Shown here piece after piece: positions 16,613-25,332 of a stretch of DNA of 64,000 nt; within the stretch, counting starts at the first letter, position 1, and the number at the start of each line of letters is the position of its first letter. The notes beneath the pieces are model-generated. The model did no database searches and was not told the origin of the DNA. It was given only the letters and a program-made list of their open reading frames with translations. This stretch comes from Pseudomonas frederiksbergensis. Its GTDB lineage: Bacteria > Pseudomonadota > Gammaproteobacteria > Pseudomonadales > Pseudomonadaceae. The position numbers and the translations under genes are program-made. The DNA lies in the NCBI RefSeq assembly GCF_000802155.2, contig NZ_JQGJ02000011.1, positions 124,001 to 188,000 on the forward strand, given 5' to 3'.

Positions 16613-17383
16613 ATGGCGCTGGCCAAACGCATCATCCCTTGCCTGGACGTGGACAACGGCCGGGTGGTCAAGGGCGTCAAGTTCGAGAACATCCGTGACG
16701 CCGGCGACCCGGTGGAAATCGCTCGTCGCTACGACGAGCAGGGTGCCGACGAAATTACCTTCCTCGACATCACGGCCAGCGTCGATGGCCGCGACACCAC
16801 GCTGCATACCGTCGAGCGCATGGCCAGCCAGGTGTTCATTCCACTGACAGTGGGCGGCGGCGTGCGCACCGTGCAGGACATCCGCAACCTGCTCAATGCC
16901 GGGGCGGACAAGGTTTCGATCAACACCGCAGCGGTGTTCAACCCTGAATTCGTCGGCGAAGCGGCCCAGCACTTCGGCTCGCAGTGCATCGTCGTGGCCA
17001 TCGACGCGAAGAAGGTCTCCGGCCCGGGCGAAACCCCTCGCTGGGAAATCTTCACCCACGGTGGGCGCAAGCCCACGGGCCTGGACGCCGTCGAGTGGGC
17101 GAAGAAAATGGAAGGCCTGGGCGCCGGTGAAATCCTGCTGACCAGCATGGACCAGGATGGCATGAAAAACGGCTTTGACCTCGGTGTCACCCGCGCCATC
17201 AGCGATGCCCTGGGCATCCCGGTGATTGCATCCGGTGGCGTCGGCAACCTGCAGCATCTGGCCGATGGCATCCTCGAGGGCCATGCCAGTGCGGTGCTGG
17301 CGGCGAGCATCTTCCACTTCGGTGAATACACCGTGCCGGAAGCCAAGGCCTACATGGCGCATCGCGGTATCTGCATTCGCTGA
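16613..17383 (+). CDS. hisF: Imidazole glycerol phosphate synthase subunit HisF
   Basis: Cyclase subunit of IGP synthase, which uses ammonia from HisH to convert PRFAR to imidazole-glycerol phosphate and AICAR. The TIM barrel of 256 residues has catalytic Asp11 in IIPCLDVDNGRVVKG and the second catalytic Asp in LTSMDQDGMKNGFD. Phosphate sites are in VGGGVRTVQDI and ASGGVGNLQHL. The start is 9 bp after hisA, with a GAGG ribosome site. It closes the hisBH-A-F cluster; the other his genes are elsewhere on the chromosome. Confidence 0.97.
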   Translation: MALAKRIIPCLDVDNGRVVKGVKFENIRDAGDPVEIARRYDEQGADEITFLDITASVDGRDTTLHTVERMASQVFIPLTVGGGVRTVQDIRNLLNAGADKVSINTAAVFNPEFVGEAAQHFGSQCIVVAIDAKKVSGPGETPRWEIFTHGGRKPTGLDAVEWAKKMEGLGAGEILLTSMDQDGMKNGFDLGVTRAISDALGIPVIASGGVGNLQHLADGILEGHASAVLAASIFHFGEYTVPEAKAYMAHRGICIR

Positions 17384-17446
17384 TCGCTGGACACCATGGC
17401 GAGCCCAAGGCACTCTTGGGCACACCATGGATTGCGGTAGCCCGAC

Positions 17447-18193
17447 ATGCTCAAACGCCTCGTTCTTGCCTTTGCCGGTGCCACGTTGTTGCTTGCGGGC
17501 ACCGTCCGTGCCGCTGATACATCGCTGGTGTTGCTAACGGAAAATTTCCCCCCGTACAACATGGCCAAGAACGGCAAGAACTTCGCCCAGGACGAAAATA
17601 TCCATGGCATTGCCGTGGACATCGTCCGCGAAATATTCAAGCGCGCCGATATCTCCTACAGCCTGACATTGCGTTTCCCTTGGGAGCGGATCTACAAACT
17701 CGCCCTGGAGAATCCGGGCTACGGCGTGTTCGTCATGGCGCGGCTGCCGGAGCGTGAAAAGCGCTTCAAATGGGTCGGCCCCATCGGTCCGGACGACTGG
17801 ATCATGCTCGCCAAGGCCGACAGCAAGATCGCCCTCGACTCGCTGGAGCAGGCGCGCCAATACAGGATCGGTGCCTACAAAGGCGATGCGATTGCCGAGA
17901 CGTTGGCCAAGCAAGGGCTGAAGCCGATGGTCGTGTTGCGCGATCAGGACAACGCCAGGAAGCTGGTCAATGGCCAGATCGACCTTTGGGCCACCGGCGA
18001 CCCCGCCGGGCGTTACCTGGCGCGTCAGGAAGGGGTGGACGATCTCAAGACGGTGCTGCGATTCCACAGTGCCGAGCTGTACCTGGCCTTGAACAAGGAC
18101 GTGCCTGACGACGTGGTTGCCCGGCTTCAAGCGGCGCTGGATGAACTGCGCAAGGAAGGTGCGGTGGATGCAATCATGGCGCGGTATCTGTAG
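17447..18193 (+). CDS. Periplasmic solute-binding protein (SBP_bac_3 type)
   Basis: 248-residue protein with a signal peptide (MLKRLVLAFAGATLLLAGTVRA, cut before ADT) and a type 3 solute-binding fold: LVLLTENFPPYNM, GIAVDIVREIFKRADI, FPWERIYKLALENPGYGVF and ARLPEREKRFKWVGPIG. It resembles the stand-alone amino-acid-binding proteins common in pseudomonads that have no adjacent permease. No transporter gene is next to it, so it may serve a distant ABC system or act as a sensor partner. It starts 63 bp after hisF and could be read through from the his cluster. The ligand is unknown. Confidence 0.85.
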   Translation: MLKRLVLAFAGATLLLAGTVRAADTSLVLLTENFPPYNMAKNGKNFAQDENIHGIAVDIVREIFKRADISYSLTLRFPWERIYKLALENPGYGVFVMARLPEREKRFKWVGPIGPDDWIMLAKADSKIALDSLEQARQYRIGAYKGDAIAETLAKQGLKPMVVLRDQDNARKLVNGQIDLWATGDPAGRYLARQEGVDDLKTVLRFHSAELYLALNKDVPDDVVARLQAALDELRKEGAVDAIMARYL

Positions 18194-18229
18194 GCATTCC
18201 ACCCGACGATGGCGGCGACGCGGTCGCCG

Positions 18230-19009
18230 CTACCGATAAACCCCATCCTTTCCATGCCCGACCATCGCCCGATTGCTGCGCAGGCTGATCATCGACTTGA
18301 TGTCGATCCATTCGATGCCCTGTGCCTTGAGCTTGGGTAGTTCGCGTTCGAGCACGGCCAGGGTCTGCGGGTAGGGGTGGCCGATCATCACGGCCGAGCC
18401 TTGCCGGCGAGCCAGGTCGATGGCGGTCTGGAGTTGCTGGGCGATGGCGGCTTCGGTGCGTTCGTCGTCCAGGAATACATCCCGCGAGACACTGGCGAGG
18501 CCGATCCTCTGCGCCTCGGCGGCGGCAACCGTCTTGGCGCTGGTGCGGCTGTCGACAAAAAACTTGTGTCGTTGTTGCAGGTTCGCCATCAACCACGCCA
18601 TGGCCTGGGGTTGGGCGGTCATGCGACTGCCCATGTGGTTGTTGATCCCGCTGGTGTAGGGCACGGCGGCAAACGCGGCGTCCAGGCGTTTGCCCAATTC
18701 TTCGATGGGCAATTCCGGATGCCAGGCGAACGGCCCGGTGGCCGGGTCCATGGGCATGTGGAGCATGACCAGTTTGCCGGCGCGATGGGCTTCGCGAGCG
18801 AATTCGGCGGCATGGGGCGTGTCGGGCATGATCGCGGCGGTGACGGGGCCAGGGAGGGCCAGCACCCGGCGATCCCGAGGCAGGTTTTGCCCCAGGTCGT
18901 CGATGATCAGGCTCAGGTACGCCTTGCGCGGCGAGGAGGCGGTGGCGGAGGCCGCGTTAACGGCACCCGCCAACAGGCACAGCAGGATGAAAATCGAACG
19001 CAGGCCCAT
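18230..19009 (-). CDS. Divergent polysaccharide deacetylase family protein YibQ
   Basis: 259-residue exported protein (signal peptide MGLRSIFILLCLLAGAVNAASA) of the divergent polysaccharide deacetylase family (YibQ, DUF610). It shows the fold motifs LSLIIDDLGQNL, AIMPDTPHAAEFAREAHRAGKLVMLHMPMDP, GINNHMGSRMTA and FFVDSRTSAKTVA, with conserved Asp and His at the putative metal site. The substrate is unknown; an envelope glycan is likely. It lies one base after the ctpA stop, last in the order gpmI-envC-ctpA-yibQ that is conserved around these envelope genes and also seen in part in E. coli. Confidence 0.9.
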   Translation of the reverse strand: MGLRSIFILLCLLAGAVNAASATASSPRKAYLSLIIDDLGQNLPRDRRVLALPGPVTAAIMPDTPHAAEFAREAHRAGKLVMLHMPMDPATGPFAWHPELPIEELGKRLDAAFAAVPYTSGINNHMGSRMTAQPQAMAWLMANLQQRHKFFVDSRTSAKTVAAAEAQRIGLASVSRDVFLDDERTEAAIAQQLQTAIDLARRQGSAVMIGHPYPQTLAVLERELPKLKAQGIEWIDIKSMISLRSNRAMVGHGKDGVYR

Positions 19010-19010
19010 C

Positions 19011-20327
19011 TCAGCGGCCGGAGGTGATGTTCAATCCCTTGAGCAGGCTCAAGGCCTGGGCCAACTGATAATCGTCATCCTGCGGCATTGGCTTGGCCTT
19101 GGCACCGGAACCGGTCGGTTTGTCGGCGCCGCCGTTGCCATTGCCCAAATGACCTTGCAGGTCGGCTTCCTTGAAGTACTCGCTGTCCGCCTCGCTGGTG
19201 ATCTTGGCCTTGCGCACTTCGATGTCCGGGACGATGCCCTGGGCCTGGATGGAGCGGCCGTTAGGCGTGAAGTACAACGCGGTGGTGATTTTCAGGGCAC
19301 GCTCGTTGTTCAGCGGCAACACGGTCTGCACCGAGCCTTTGCCGAAACTGGTGGTGCCCATGACCACGCCACGCTTCTGGTCTTGCAGGGCGCCGGCGAC
19401 GATTTCCGAGGCCGAGGCGCTGCCGCCGTTGATCAGCACGACCAATGGCACGGCTTCGCTCAGGTCGTTGCCGGTGGCCGAGAAGCGCAGTTCGGAATTG
19501 GCGATGCGGCCCTTGGTGTAGACGATCAGGCCCTTGGTGATGAAGTGGTCCACCACTTCGACAGCCGATTGCAACACGCCGCCGGGGTTGTTGCGCAGGT
19601 CCAGCACCAGGCCGTTGAGTTTCTTGCCGTTGTCCTTGCGCAGCTTGGCCAGGGCCTTGGCGACTTCTTCGCCGGTCTTGACCTGGAACTGGGTGATGCG
19701 GATGTAGCCGTAGCCCGATTCCAGCAACTGGCTCTTCACGCTCTTGACCTGGATGACGGCCCGCGTGAGGGTCACGTCGAACGGCGTGCCGCCGTCGCGC
19801 ACCAGGGTCAGGGTGATTTTTTCGCCGATCTTGCCGCGCATCTTGTCCACGGCTTCGGTCATGCTCTGGCCGCGGGTCGGCTGGCCATTGATCTTGACGA
19901 TGAAGTCACCGGCCTGGATGCCGGCCTTGGAAGCGGGGGTGTCATCGATCGGCGAGACCACCTTGACGAAACCGTCCTCGCTGCCGACCTCGATGCCCAG
20001 GCCGCCGAACTCGCCGCTGGTGCTTTCCTGCAGCTCGGCAAAATCTTCAGGGCCCAGGTAGGCGGAATGTGGGTCGAGGTTGCTGAGCATGCCCTTGATG
20101 GCATTCTCCAGCAGCATCTTGTCGTCCACCGGTTCCACGTACGCGGCCTTGATCCGGTCCATGACTTCGGCAAAGGTGCGCAGTTCATCCAGCGGCAGCG
20201 GGGCCTTGGTGGTGGCTGCCGTAGCGGCCGTCGACGCAGGCGCGGGTTGCGCGGCGAAAGCCAGGGGCGCACCGATCACGAGGGCGATCGTCAGGGCCAG
20301 CGAGGTGAGGCGGGACAAATGCAGCAT
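19011..20327 (-). CDS. ctpA: S41 family C-terminal processing peptidase CtpA
   Basis: 438-residue periplasmic serine protease. In P. aeruginosa CtpA with its partner lipoprotein degrades peptidoglycan endopeptidases. A signal peptide (LTSLALTIALVIGAPLAFA) is followed by a PDZ domain (about residues 90-165, SGEFGGLGIEVG, AGDFIVKINGQPT) and the S41 domain with catalytic Ser in GGSASASEIVAGALQ and Lys in TSFGKGSVQTV. I chose the ATG at 20325-20327 for its AAGGAG site and clean signal peptide; an upstream start at 20381 would run into the envC stop region. It is 33 bp downstream of envC and probably co-transcribed with it. Confidence 0.94.
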   Translation of the reverse strand: MLHLSRLTSLALTIALVIGAPLAFAAQPAPASTAATAATTKAPLPLDELRTFAEVMDRIKAAYVEPVDDKMLLENAIKGMLSNLDPHSAYLGPEDFAELQESTSGEFGGLGIEVGSEDGFVKVVSPIDDTPASKAGIQAGDFIVKINGQPTRGQSMTEAVDKMRGKIGEKITLTLVRDGGTPFDVTLTRAVIQVKSVKSQLLESGYGYIRITQFQVKTGEEVAKALAKLRKDNGKKLNGLVLDLRNNPGGVLQSAVEVVDHFITKGLIVYTKGRIANSELRFSATGNDLSEAVPLVVLINGGSASASEIVAGALQDQKRGVVMGTTSFGKGSVQTVLPLNNERALKITTALYFTPNGRSIQAQGIVPDIEVRKAKITSEADSEYFKEADLQGHLGNGNGGADKPTGSGAKAKPMPQDDDYQLAQALSLLKGLNITSGR

Positions 20328-20359
20328 GTCGAACGAACTCCTTAATAGGATGGGCGCGC

Positions 20360-21651
20360 TTATCCTTGCGCACGACACCATTGGGCCGGGTCACTGGGGC
20401 GACCCTGCTGACGAATAGCGAAATACAGTGCTGGCGTATCCTGCCCGCCACTGTTGCCGACCGTGGAGATGGACTCGCCGGCCTTGACCACGTCACCCGC
20501 TGACTTGAGCAGCGTCTGGTTGTGGCCGTAAAGGCTCAGGTATCCGTTGCCGTGATCGAGGATCACCAGCAGGCCGGCGCCGCGCAGCCAATCGGCAAAT
20601 ACCACGCGCCCGCCATGTACGGCGTGCACTTGGCTACCGGCGGAGGCGCTGATCATGACGCCGTCCCACTTGGTGCGGGTGTCGTCGCCGCGGGTTTCGC
20701 CGAAGCGCGCAAGTAATCGACCATTGACCGGCCATGGAAGTTTGCCCCGGGCCGAACCAAAAGCACCGCCGAAGGTTTCGCCGTTGCTGGAAACCAGTGT
20801 GCCGGGGCTCGATTTTGCCGGTTTGCGCGGCGCGTCGCCGGCGTCCGCGTCGGCCTGGGCCTCACGCAGGCGCTTTTTTTCGGCTTCCTGCTGGGCGATC
20901 AGCGCTTTCTGGCGCGCTTCTTCCGCCTCCCGAGCCTGGCGAGCCAGGGTTTCCTCGATGGTCTTCAATACTTTGGCCAATTCGGCCTGGTCTTGCTCGC
21001 GGGCCTTGAGTTTGCTGTCGCGAGCCTTCACGTCGTCATTGAGCTTGGCCAGGGCCACCTGGCGCTCCTTGCGGACCTTCTCCAGTTCTTCGCGCTGGGT
21101 GTCGAGGCTGCTTTTCTGCACCAGCAACTGGGCTTGTTGCAATTCGATGTCTTTTTCGACATTGGCCAGTTGGCGCAGGGTCTCGTTGAAGCTCTTGAGC
21201 TGTTCCAGGCGTGCCTGGCTCAGGTAATCGTAATAAGTGAGGGTGCGGGCGAATTTCTCGGGGTTCTGCTGGTTGAGCAGCAGCTTGAGGTATTCCTGGC
21301 GACCGTTCTGGTAGGCCGCCCGGGCCTGGATCGCGATCAGCTTTTGCTGTTCAGTGCGCGCGCTCTGGAGTTTTTTTTCTCCCCATCGAGCCGCTGCAGC
21401 TCGGATTCGCTTTTCTTCAGCTCTTTCTGCAGGGCCTCGACCTGCTTCTCCAGCTTGCCCATCTCGGTCTCGGTACCGCGCAGGTCTTTCTGCACGCTGG
21501 ATTTCTCTTCCTGCAGCTTGCCCAGCAGTTTCTTCAGCTCGGCGATGTCCTGACGCGTGGCTTCCAACTGTTGTTGGGTTTGCGCGCGCTCGTCGGCGAA
21601 GGCCGGTTGAAGCAGGCAGGTCAGAGCAAGGGCTATCAGGACGCGGAGCAT
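20360..21651 (-). pseudogene. envC: EnvC-like murein hydrolase activator, frameshifted at an A8 run
   Basis: Periplasmic coiled-coil/LytM protein that would activate cell-wall amidases at the division site. The 5' part (ATG at 21649-21651, signal peptide MLRVLIALALTCLLQPAFA, then a coiled coil ending in LQRLDGEKK) is in one frame. The rest (LQSARTEQQKLIAIQ, second coiled coil, then the LytM domain from about residue 310) is in another. The switch falls at eight A on the coding strand (21371-21378): as read, translation ends 12 codons on at 21337. Nine or six A restores about 430 residues. The LytM domain lacks the zinc ligands (TKWDGV and LYFAI replace H-x3-D and H-x-H), as expected of activators. 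Sequencing error, slippage or real loss are all possible. Confidence 0.85.
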
Positions 21652-21762
21652 AGAGGCGGGCGGCACCAGGGTAAGGGACGGCCTAGTATGCCCGCCCCAC
21701 GCTGCAAAAAAAACGCCCATTTGGGGCTGTGTGATAACTGGCCGAAAAAACCCCAAACCCTC

Positions 21763-21854
21763 TGTGGCAGCGAGCCTGCTCGCGAAGAGGCCATAACATC
21801 CAACAGTGACGTTGACTGTCATACCGTTTTCGCGGGCAGGCTCGCTCCCACACA
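21763..21854. repeat. Paired inverted REP elements between envC and gpmI
   Basis: Left arm CTGTGGCAGCGAGCCTGCTCGCGAA and right arm TTCGCGGGCAGGCTCGCTCCCACA are imperfect inverted copies facing each other. A smaller inner inverted repeat (ACAGTGACG / GTTGACTGT region) lies between them. It is a BIME-like pair and may form a long hairpin after gpmI. Confidence 0.8.
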
Positions 21855-21866
21855 GGTAGGTCTGGA

Positions 21867-23396
21867 TCAGACCAGGATCGAGGTCCCGGTCATTTCCGCC
21901 GGTTTTTCCATGCCCAGCAACATCAGCATGGTCGGCGCAACGTCAGCCAGCACACCGCCCTCACGGACCTTGAAGTCGCGCTTGCCGACATAGATGAACG
22001 GCACCGGCTCGGTGGTGTGGGCGGTGTGGGCCTGGCCGGTGGATTCATCGGACATCTGCTCGACGTTGCCATGGTCAGCCGTGATCAGGGCTTCGCCGCC
22101 GACTTTCTCCAAGGCGTCGACGATGCGACCCACGCAAGTGTCCAGGCATTCCACGGCCTTGACCGCCGCCTCGAACACACCACTGTGGCCGACCATGTCG
22201 CCGTTGGCGTAGTTCACCACGATCACGTCGTAACGCTGGTTTTCAATGGCGTCGACGATGCGATCGGTCACTTCCGGCGCGCTCATCTCCGGTTGCAAGT
22301 CGTAGGTGGCGACTTTCGGCGAGGGGATCAGGATGCGTTCTTCGCCCGGGAAGGGTTCTTCGCGGCCGCCGGAGAAAAAGAACGTCACGTGGGCGTACTT
22401 CTCGGTCTCGGCGATGCGCAGCTGGGTCTTGCCGTTTTTCGCCAGGTAGTCGCCCAGCACGTTTTCCAGGCTGCCGGCGGCAAAGGCGGATGGCGCGGGA
22501 ATGCTGGCGGCATATTGGGTCAGCATCACGAAGCCGGCCAGTTTTGGCTGGCGGGCGCGCTCGAATTCCTTGAAATCATCTTCGACGAACACCCGGGTCA
22601 GCTCGCGGGCACGGTCGGCACGGAAATTCATGAACACCACGGCGTCGCCGTCTTCGACTTTGACCGGCTCGCCGAGGGTGGTGGCCTTGACGAATTCGTC
22701 GCTTTCGCCCCGCTCATAGGCGGCTTGCAGGCCTTCCTGGGCGGTGGCGGCGTTGAATTCGGCGTTGCCGTCGACGATCAGGTTGTAGGCCTGGGCGACG
22801 CGGTCCCAGCGATTGTCACGGTCCATCGCAAAGTAGCGGCCGATCAGGCTGGCGATCCGGCCCTTGCCCAGGGCCTTGAAGGTGTCGTCCAGTACCTTGA
22901 TCGACGACTCGGCGCTCTTGGGCGGCGTGTCGCGACCATCGAGGAAGGCATGCAGGTAGATGTTCTGGGCGCCGCGCTTGGCGGCCAGTTCGGCCATGGC
23001 GACCAGATGATCCTGGTGGCTGTGCACGCCACCGTCGGACAACAGGCCCATGAAATGCACGGCTTTGCCGGCGGCCACGGCTTTATCCACGGCGGCGCAG
23101 ATGGTCGGGTTTTCGAAGAAATCGCCGTCGCGGATCGACTTGGTCACACGGGTGAAGTCCTGGTACACCACTCGGCCCGCGCCGAGGTTCATGTGACCGA
23201 CTTCGGAATTGCCCATCTGCCCGTCCGGCAGGCCGACGTCCATGCCGCTGCCGGAGATCAAGCCGTTCGGCACGGTGGCCCACAGGCGATCGAGCACGGG
23301 CTTCCTGGCCGCGTATACGGCGTTGGATTCGTGGCTGTCACTGTGACCGAAGCCGTCCAGAATCATCAGGACCAAAGGTTTAGGCGTGGTAGTCAT
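21867..23396 (-). CDS. gpmI: 2,3-bisphosphoglycerate-independent phosphoglycerate mutase
   Basis: Interconverts 3- and 2-phosphoglycerate in glycolysis and gluconeogenesis with two manganese ions. It has 509 residues. The metal-binding start LVLMILDGFG, the active Ser64 in GQMGNSEVGH, the substrate block DGRDTPPKSA, and the second metal cluster NYANGDMVGHSG and ITADHGNVEQM are all present. The start ATG (23394-23396) is chosen by homology to MTTTPKPLVLMILDGFG; the longer frame to 23474 adds 26 unrelated residues. It diverges from yibN, as gpmM and yibN do in E. coli. Confidence 0.96.
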   Translation of the reverse strand: MTTTPKPLVLMILDGFGHSDSHESNAVYAARKPVLDRLWATVPNGLISGSGMDVGLPDGQMGNSEVGHMNLGAGRVVYQDFTRVTKSIRDGDFFENPTICAAVDKAVAAGKAVHFMGLLSDGGVHSHQDHLVAMAELAAKRGAQNIYLHAFLDGRDTPPKSAESSIKVLDDTFKALGKGRIASLIGRYFAMDRDNRWDRVAQAYNLIVDGNAEFNAATAQEGLQAAYERGESDEFVKATTLGEPVKVEDGDAVVFMNFRADRARELTRVFVEDDFKEFERARQPKLAGFVMLTQYAASIPAPSAFAAGSLENVLGDYLAKNGKTQLRIAETEKYAHVTFFFSGGREEPFPGEERILIPSPKVATYDLQPEMSAPEVTDRIVDAIENQRYDVIVVNYANGDMVGHSGVFEAAVKAVECLDTCVGRIVDALEKVGGEALITADHGNVEQMSDESTGQAHTAHTTEPVPFIYVGKRDFKVREGGVLADVAPTMLMLLGMEKPAEMTGTSILV

Positions 23397-23487
23397 GGAA
23401 TCCACTCGTGGCTGGTTAAAAGAAGACGATGGAAAAGGGACGGGCAGTTTAAAGGTAAGTTCCGGTGCCGTCACCGCCGGGCGGGGT

Positions 23488-23515
23488 TTGGCCGGCCTTG
23501 CGCGCTGTGTATACT
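23488..23515 (+). promoter_or_regulatory. Probable sigma-70 promoter of yibN-grxC-secB
   Basis: -35 TTGGCC (23488-23493) and -10 TATACT (23510-23515) with a 16-bp spacer, 33 bp before the yibN start, in the 152-bp gap between divergent gpmI and yibN. Confidence 0.5.
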
Positions 23516-23548
23516 GGCCGACATTTTAACGCCCTGGAACCTCCTTCG

Positions 23549-23962
23549 ATGGTTGCTCACCTGATTGAATTTGCCACTAACCACTACATTCTCGTCGGTA
23601 TCTTCGTCGTACTGCTGGCATTGCTGGTTGCCCATACGATGCAGGGCGGCGGACGCAGCCTGAGCACTGGCGAGCTGACCGCGCTGGTCAACAAGGACGC
23701 TGGTGTCGTGGTCGATATCCGTCCGAGCAAGGATTACGCCGCTGGTCACATTGTCGGCGCGCTGAATATCCCGCAGGACAAACTGATCGCACGCGTGGGC
23801 GAGCTGGAAAAACACAAGGCCAAGACGCTGATCCTGGTCGACGCCCAAGGCCAGCAGGCCGGTACCCTTGCCCGCGAACTGATGAAGTCCGGCTTCACCG
23901 CCGCCAAACTGTCCGGTGGCGTTGCAAGTTGGAAAGCCGACAATCTGCCCCTGGTGAAGTGA
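23549..23962 (+). CDS. yibN: Membrane-anchored rhodanese-like protein YibN (no catalytic Cys)
   Basis: 137-residue protein with one N-terminal membrane helix (about residues 12-30, ILVGIFVVLLALLVAHTM) and a cytoplasmic rhodanese domain (VVVDIRPSKDYAAGHIVGALNIP). The active-site loop after the central strand reads LILVDAQGQQAG, with no cysteine where a sulfurtransferase needs one, so it is not an enzyme of that type. The order yibN-grxC-secB beside gpmI matches enterobacteria, which fits a role tied to protein export at the membrane. The ATG at 23549 begins just before the helix; grxC follows one base after the stop. Confidence 0.92.
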   Translation: MVAHLIEFATNHYILVGIFVVLLALLVAHTMQGGGRSLSTGELTALVNKDAGVVVDIRPSKDYAAGHIVGALNIPQDKLIARVGELEKHKAKTLILVDAQGQQAGTLARELMKSGFTAAKLSGGVASWKADNLPLVK

Positions 23963-23963
23963 C

Positions 23964-24218
23964 ATGTCCCACGTAGTTGTCTATTCCAGCGATTACTGCC
24001 CTTACTGCTCCCGAGCCAAGCACCTGCTCCAGAGCAAAGGCGTGGCTTTCGAAGAGATCAAGGTCGATGGCAAGCCGCAATTGCGCGCGCAGATGAGCCA
24101 GAAGGCCCGGCGTACCTCCGTGCCGCAGATCTGGATCGGCGACACCCACGTGGGCGGTTGCGATGACCTGTATGCCCTGGAGCGCGCCGGCAAGCTCGAC
24201 GCGCTGCTCAAGGCCTGA
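23964..24218 (+). CDS. grxC: Glutaredoxin 3
   Basis: 84-residue glutathione-dependent disulfide reductase. It has the dithiol active site CPYC at residues 12-15 and the glutathione-binding TSVPQIWIGDTHVGGCDD with its cis-proline. The length is standard for GrxC. It starts one base after yibN and is followed after 36 bp by secB, forming one operon. Confidence 0.97.
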   Translation: MSHVVVYSSDYCPYCSRAKHLLQSKGVAFEEIKVDGKPQLRAQMSQKARRTSVPQIWIGDTHVGGCDDLYALERAGKLDALLKA

Positions 24219-24254
24219 ATTCCTATTAATAGACTGAAGTAAGAAGGATCTGCG

Positions 24255-24734
24255 ATGACTGACCAACAGAACACTGCTGCCACTGAAGAAGCCGCACCGC
24301 AATTCTCCTTGCAGCGCATCTATGTCCGCGACTTGTCCTTCGAGGCCCCGAAAAGCCCGGCGATCTTCCGCCAGCAGTGGGAACCGAGCGTGGCCCTGGA
24401 CCTGAACACCCGCCAGAAAGCCCTGGAAGACGACTTCCACGAAGTGGTGCTGACCTTGTCGGTGACCGTGAAGAACGGTGACGAAGTGGCATTCATCGCT
24501 GAAGTGCAGCAGGCCGGGATCTTCCTGATCAAGAACCTGGATGCGGCTTCGATGAGCCACACCCTGGGCGCGTTCTGCCCGAACATCCTGTTCCCTTACG
24601 CCCGCGAAACCCTGGACAGCCTGGTGACCCGCGGTTCGTTCCCGGCCCTGATGCTGGCGCCGGTGAACTTCGATGCCCTGTATGCCCAAGAACTGCAGCG
24701 CATGCAGGAAGAAGGCGGCGCGACCGTCCAGTAA
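24255..24734 (+). CDS. secB: Protein-export chaperone SecB
   Basis: 159-residue tetrameric chaperone that holds unfolded precursors and hands them to SecA. Conserved blocks are FSLQRIYVRDLSFEAPKSP at the N-terminus, VVLTLSVTVKNGDEVAFIAEVQQAGIF in the sheet and LGAFCPNILFPYARETLDSLVTRGSFP in the helical part. The C-terminus (ALYAQELQRMQEEGGATVQ) carries the SecA-contacting helix but lacks a long basic tail. Last gene of yibN-grxC-secB; a REP pair follows. Confidence 0.97.
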   Translation: MTDQQNTAATEEAAPQFSLQRIYVRDLSFEAPKSPAIFRQQWEPSVALDLNTRQKALEDDFHEVVLTLSVTVKNGDEVAFIAEVQQAGIFLIKNLDAASMSHTLGAFCPNILFPYARETLDSLVTRGSFPALMLAPVNFDALYAQELQRMQEEGGATVQ

Positions 24735-24760
24735 ACGGCGCTCCAGGCCTGGATACAGAA

Positions 24761-24852
24761 CCTGTGGGAGCGAGCTTGCTCGCGATGAACGATGACGCGG
24801 TTTTGCAGTTGAACCGTCTCGACCTCATCGCAAGCAAGCTGGCTCCCACAGG
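24761..24852. repeat. Paired inverted REP elements between secB and trmL
   Basis: CCTGTGGGAGCGAGCTTGCT and AGCAAGCTGGCTCCCACAGG form facing copies about 50 bp apart. The convergent 3' ends of secB and trmL flank the pair, which may work as a two-way terminator. Confidence 0.85.
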
Positions 24853-24876
24853 TGTTTCTGGCTGACAGCAAGGGCT

Positions 24877-25332
24877 TCAGGCGAAGCCGTTCTGCCGCCA
24901 AGCCTCGTAAACCGCCACCGCCACGGTGTTGGACAGGTTCAGGCTGCGGCAGCCTTCGCGCATCGGCAGGCGCAGGCGTTGTTCCGCCGGCAGGGCGTCC
25001 AGCACCTCGGCCGGCAGGCCACGGCTTTCCGGGCCGAACAGGAATGCATCACCGGCGACGAAACTGGCATCGTGGAACGGTCGCGAGCCTTTGGTGGTGA
25101 AGGCGAACAGACGTGGATGCCCCAGGCTTTCCAGGCAACTGGCGAGGTCGGCGTGTCGCTGCAAGGTGGCATACTCGTGATAATCGAGGCCGGCGCGGCG
25201 CAGGCGCTTGTCGTCCATGTCGAAGCCCAGCGGTTCGATCAAATGCAGGTGGCAGCCGCTGTTGGCACACAGCCTGATGACGTTGCCGGTATTGGGCGGT
25301 ATTTCCGGTTGAAAAAGGATGACGTGAAACAT
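24877..25332 (-). CDS. trmL: tRNA (cytidine(34)-2'-O)-methyltransferase TrmL
   Basis: SPOUT-class methyltransferase that 2'-O-methylates the wobble base of leucine tRNAs. At 151 residues it has the three conserved motifs: LFQPEIPPNTGNVIRLCANSG, FLFGPESRGLP and LPMREGCRSLNLSNTVAVAVYEAWRQ, the last forming the trefoil knot that binds S-adenosylmethionine. The start codon overlaps that of the divergent gene at 25331 (shared CATG), so the two start sites interlock. Confidence 0.95.
   Translation of the reverse strand: MFHVILFQPEIPPNTGNVIRLCANSGCHLHLIEPLGFDMDDKRLRRAGLDYHEYATLQRHADLASCLESLGHPRLFAFTTKGSRPFHDASFVAGDAFLFGPESRGLPAEVLDALPAEQRLRLPMREGCRSLNLSNTVAVAVYEAWRQNGFA

Noticed and set aside
15497..17428. 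Minus-strand open frame of 643 codons opposite hisH-hisA-hisF
   Set aside because: It covers three certain his genes in antisense; composition is that of a shadow and there is no ribosome site.
20360..20800. Active M23 metallopeptidase
   Set aside because: The zinc-binding His residues of the LytM domain are replaced (TKWDGV, LYFAI), so this is an activator-type domain.
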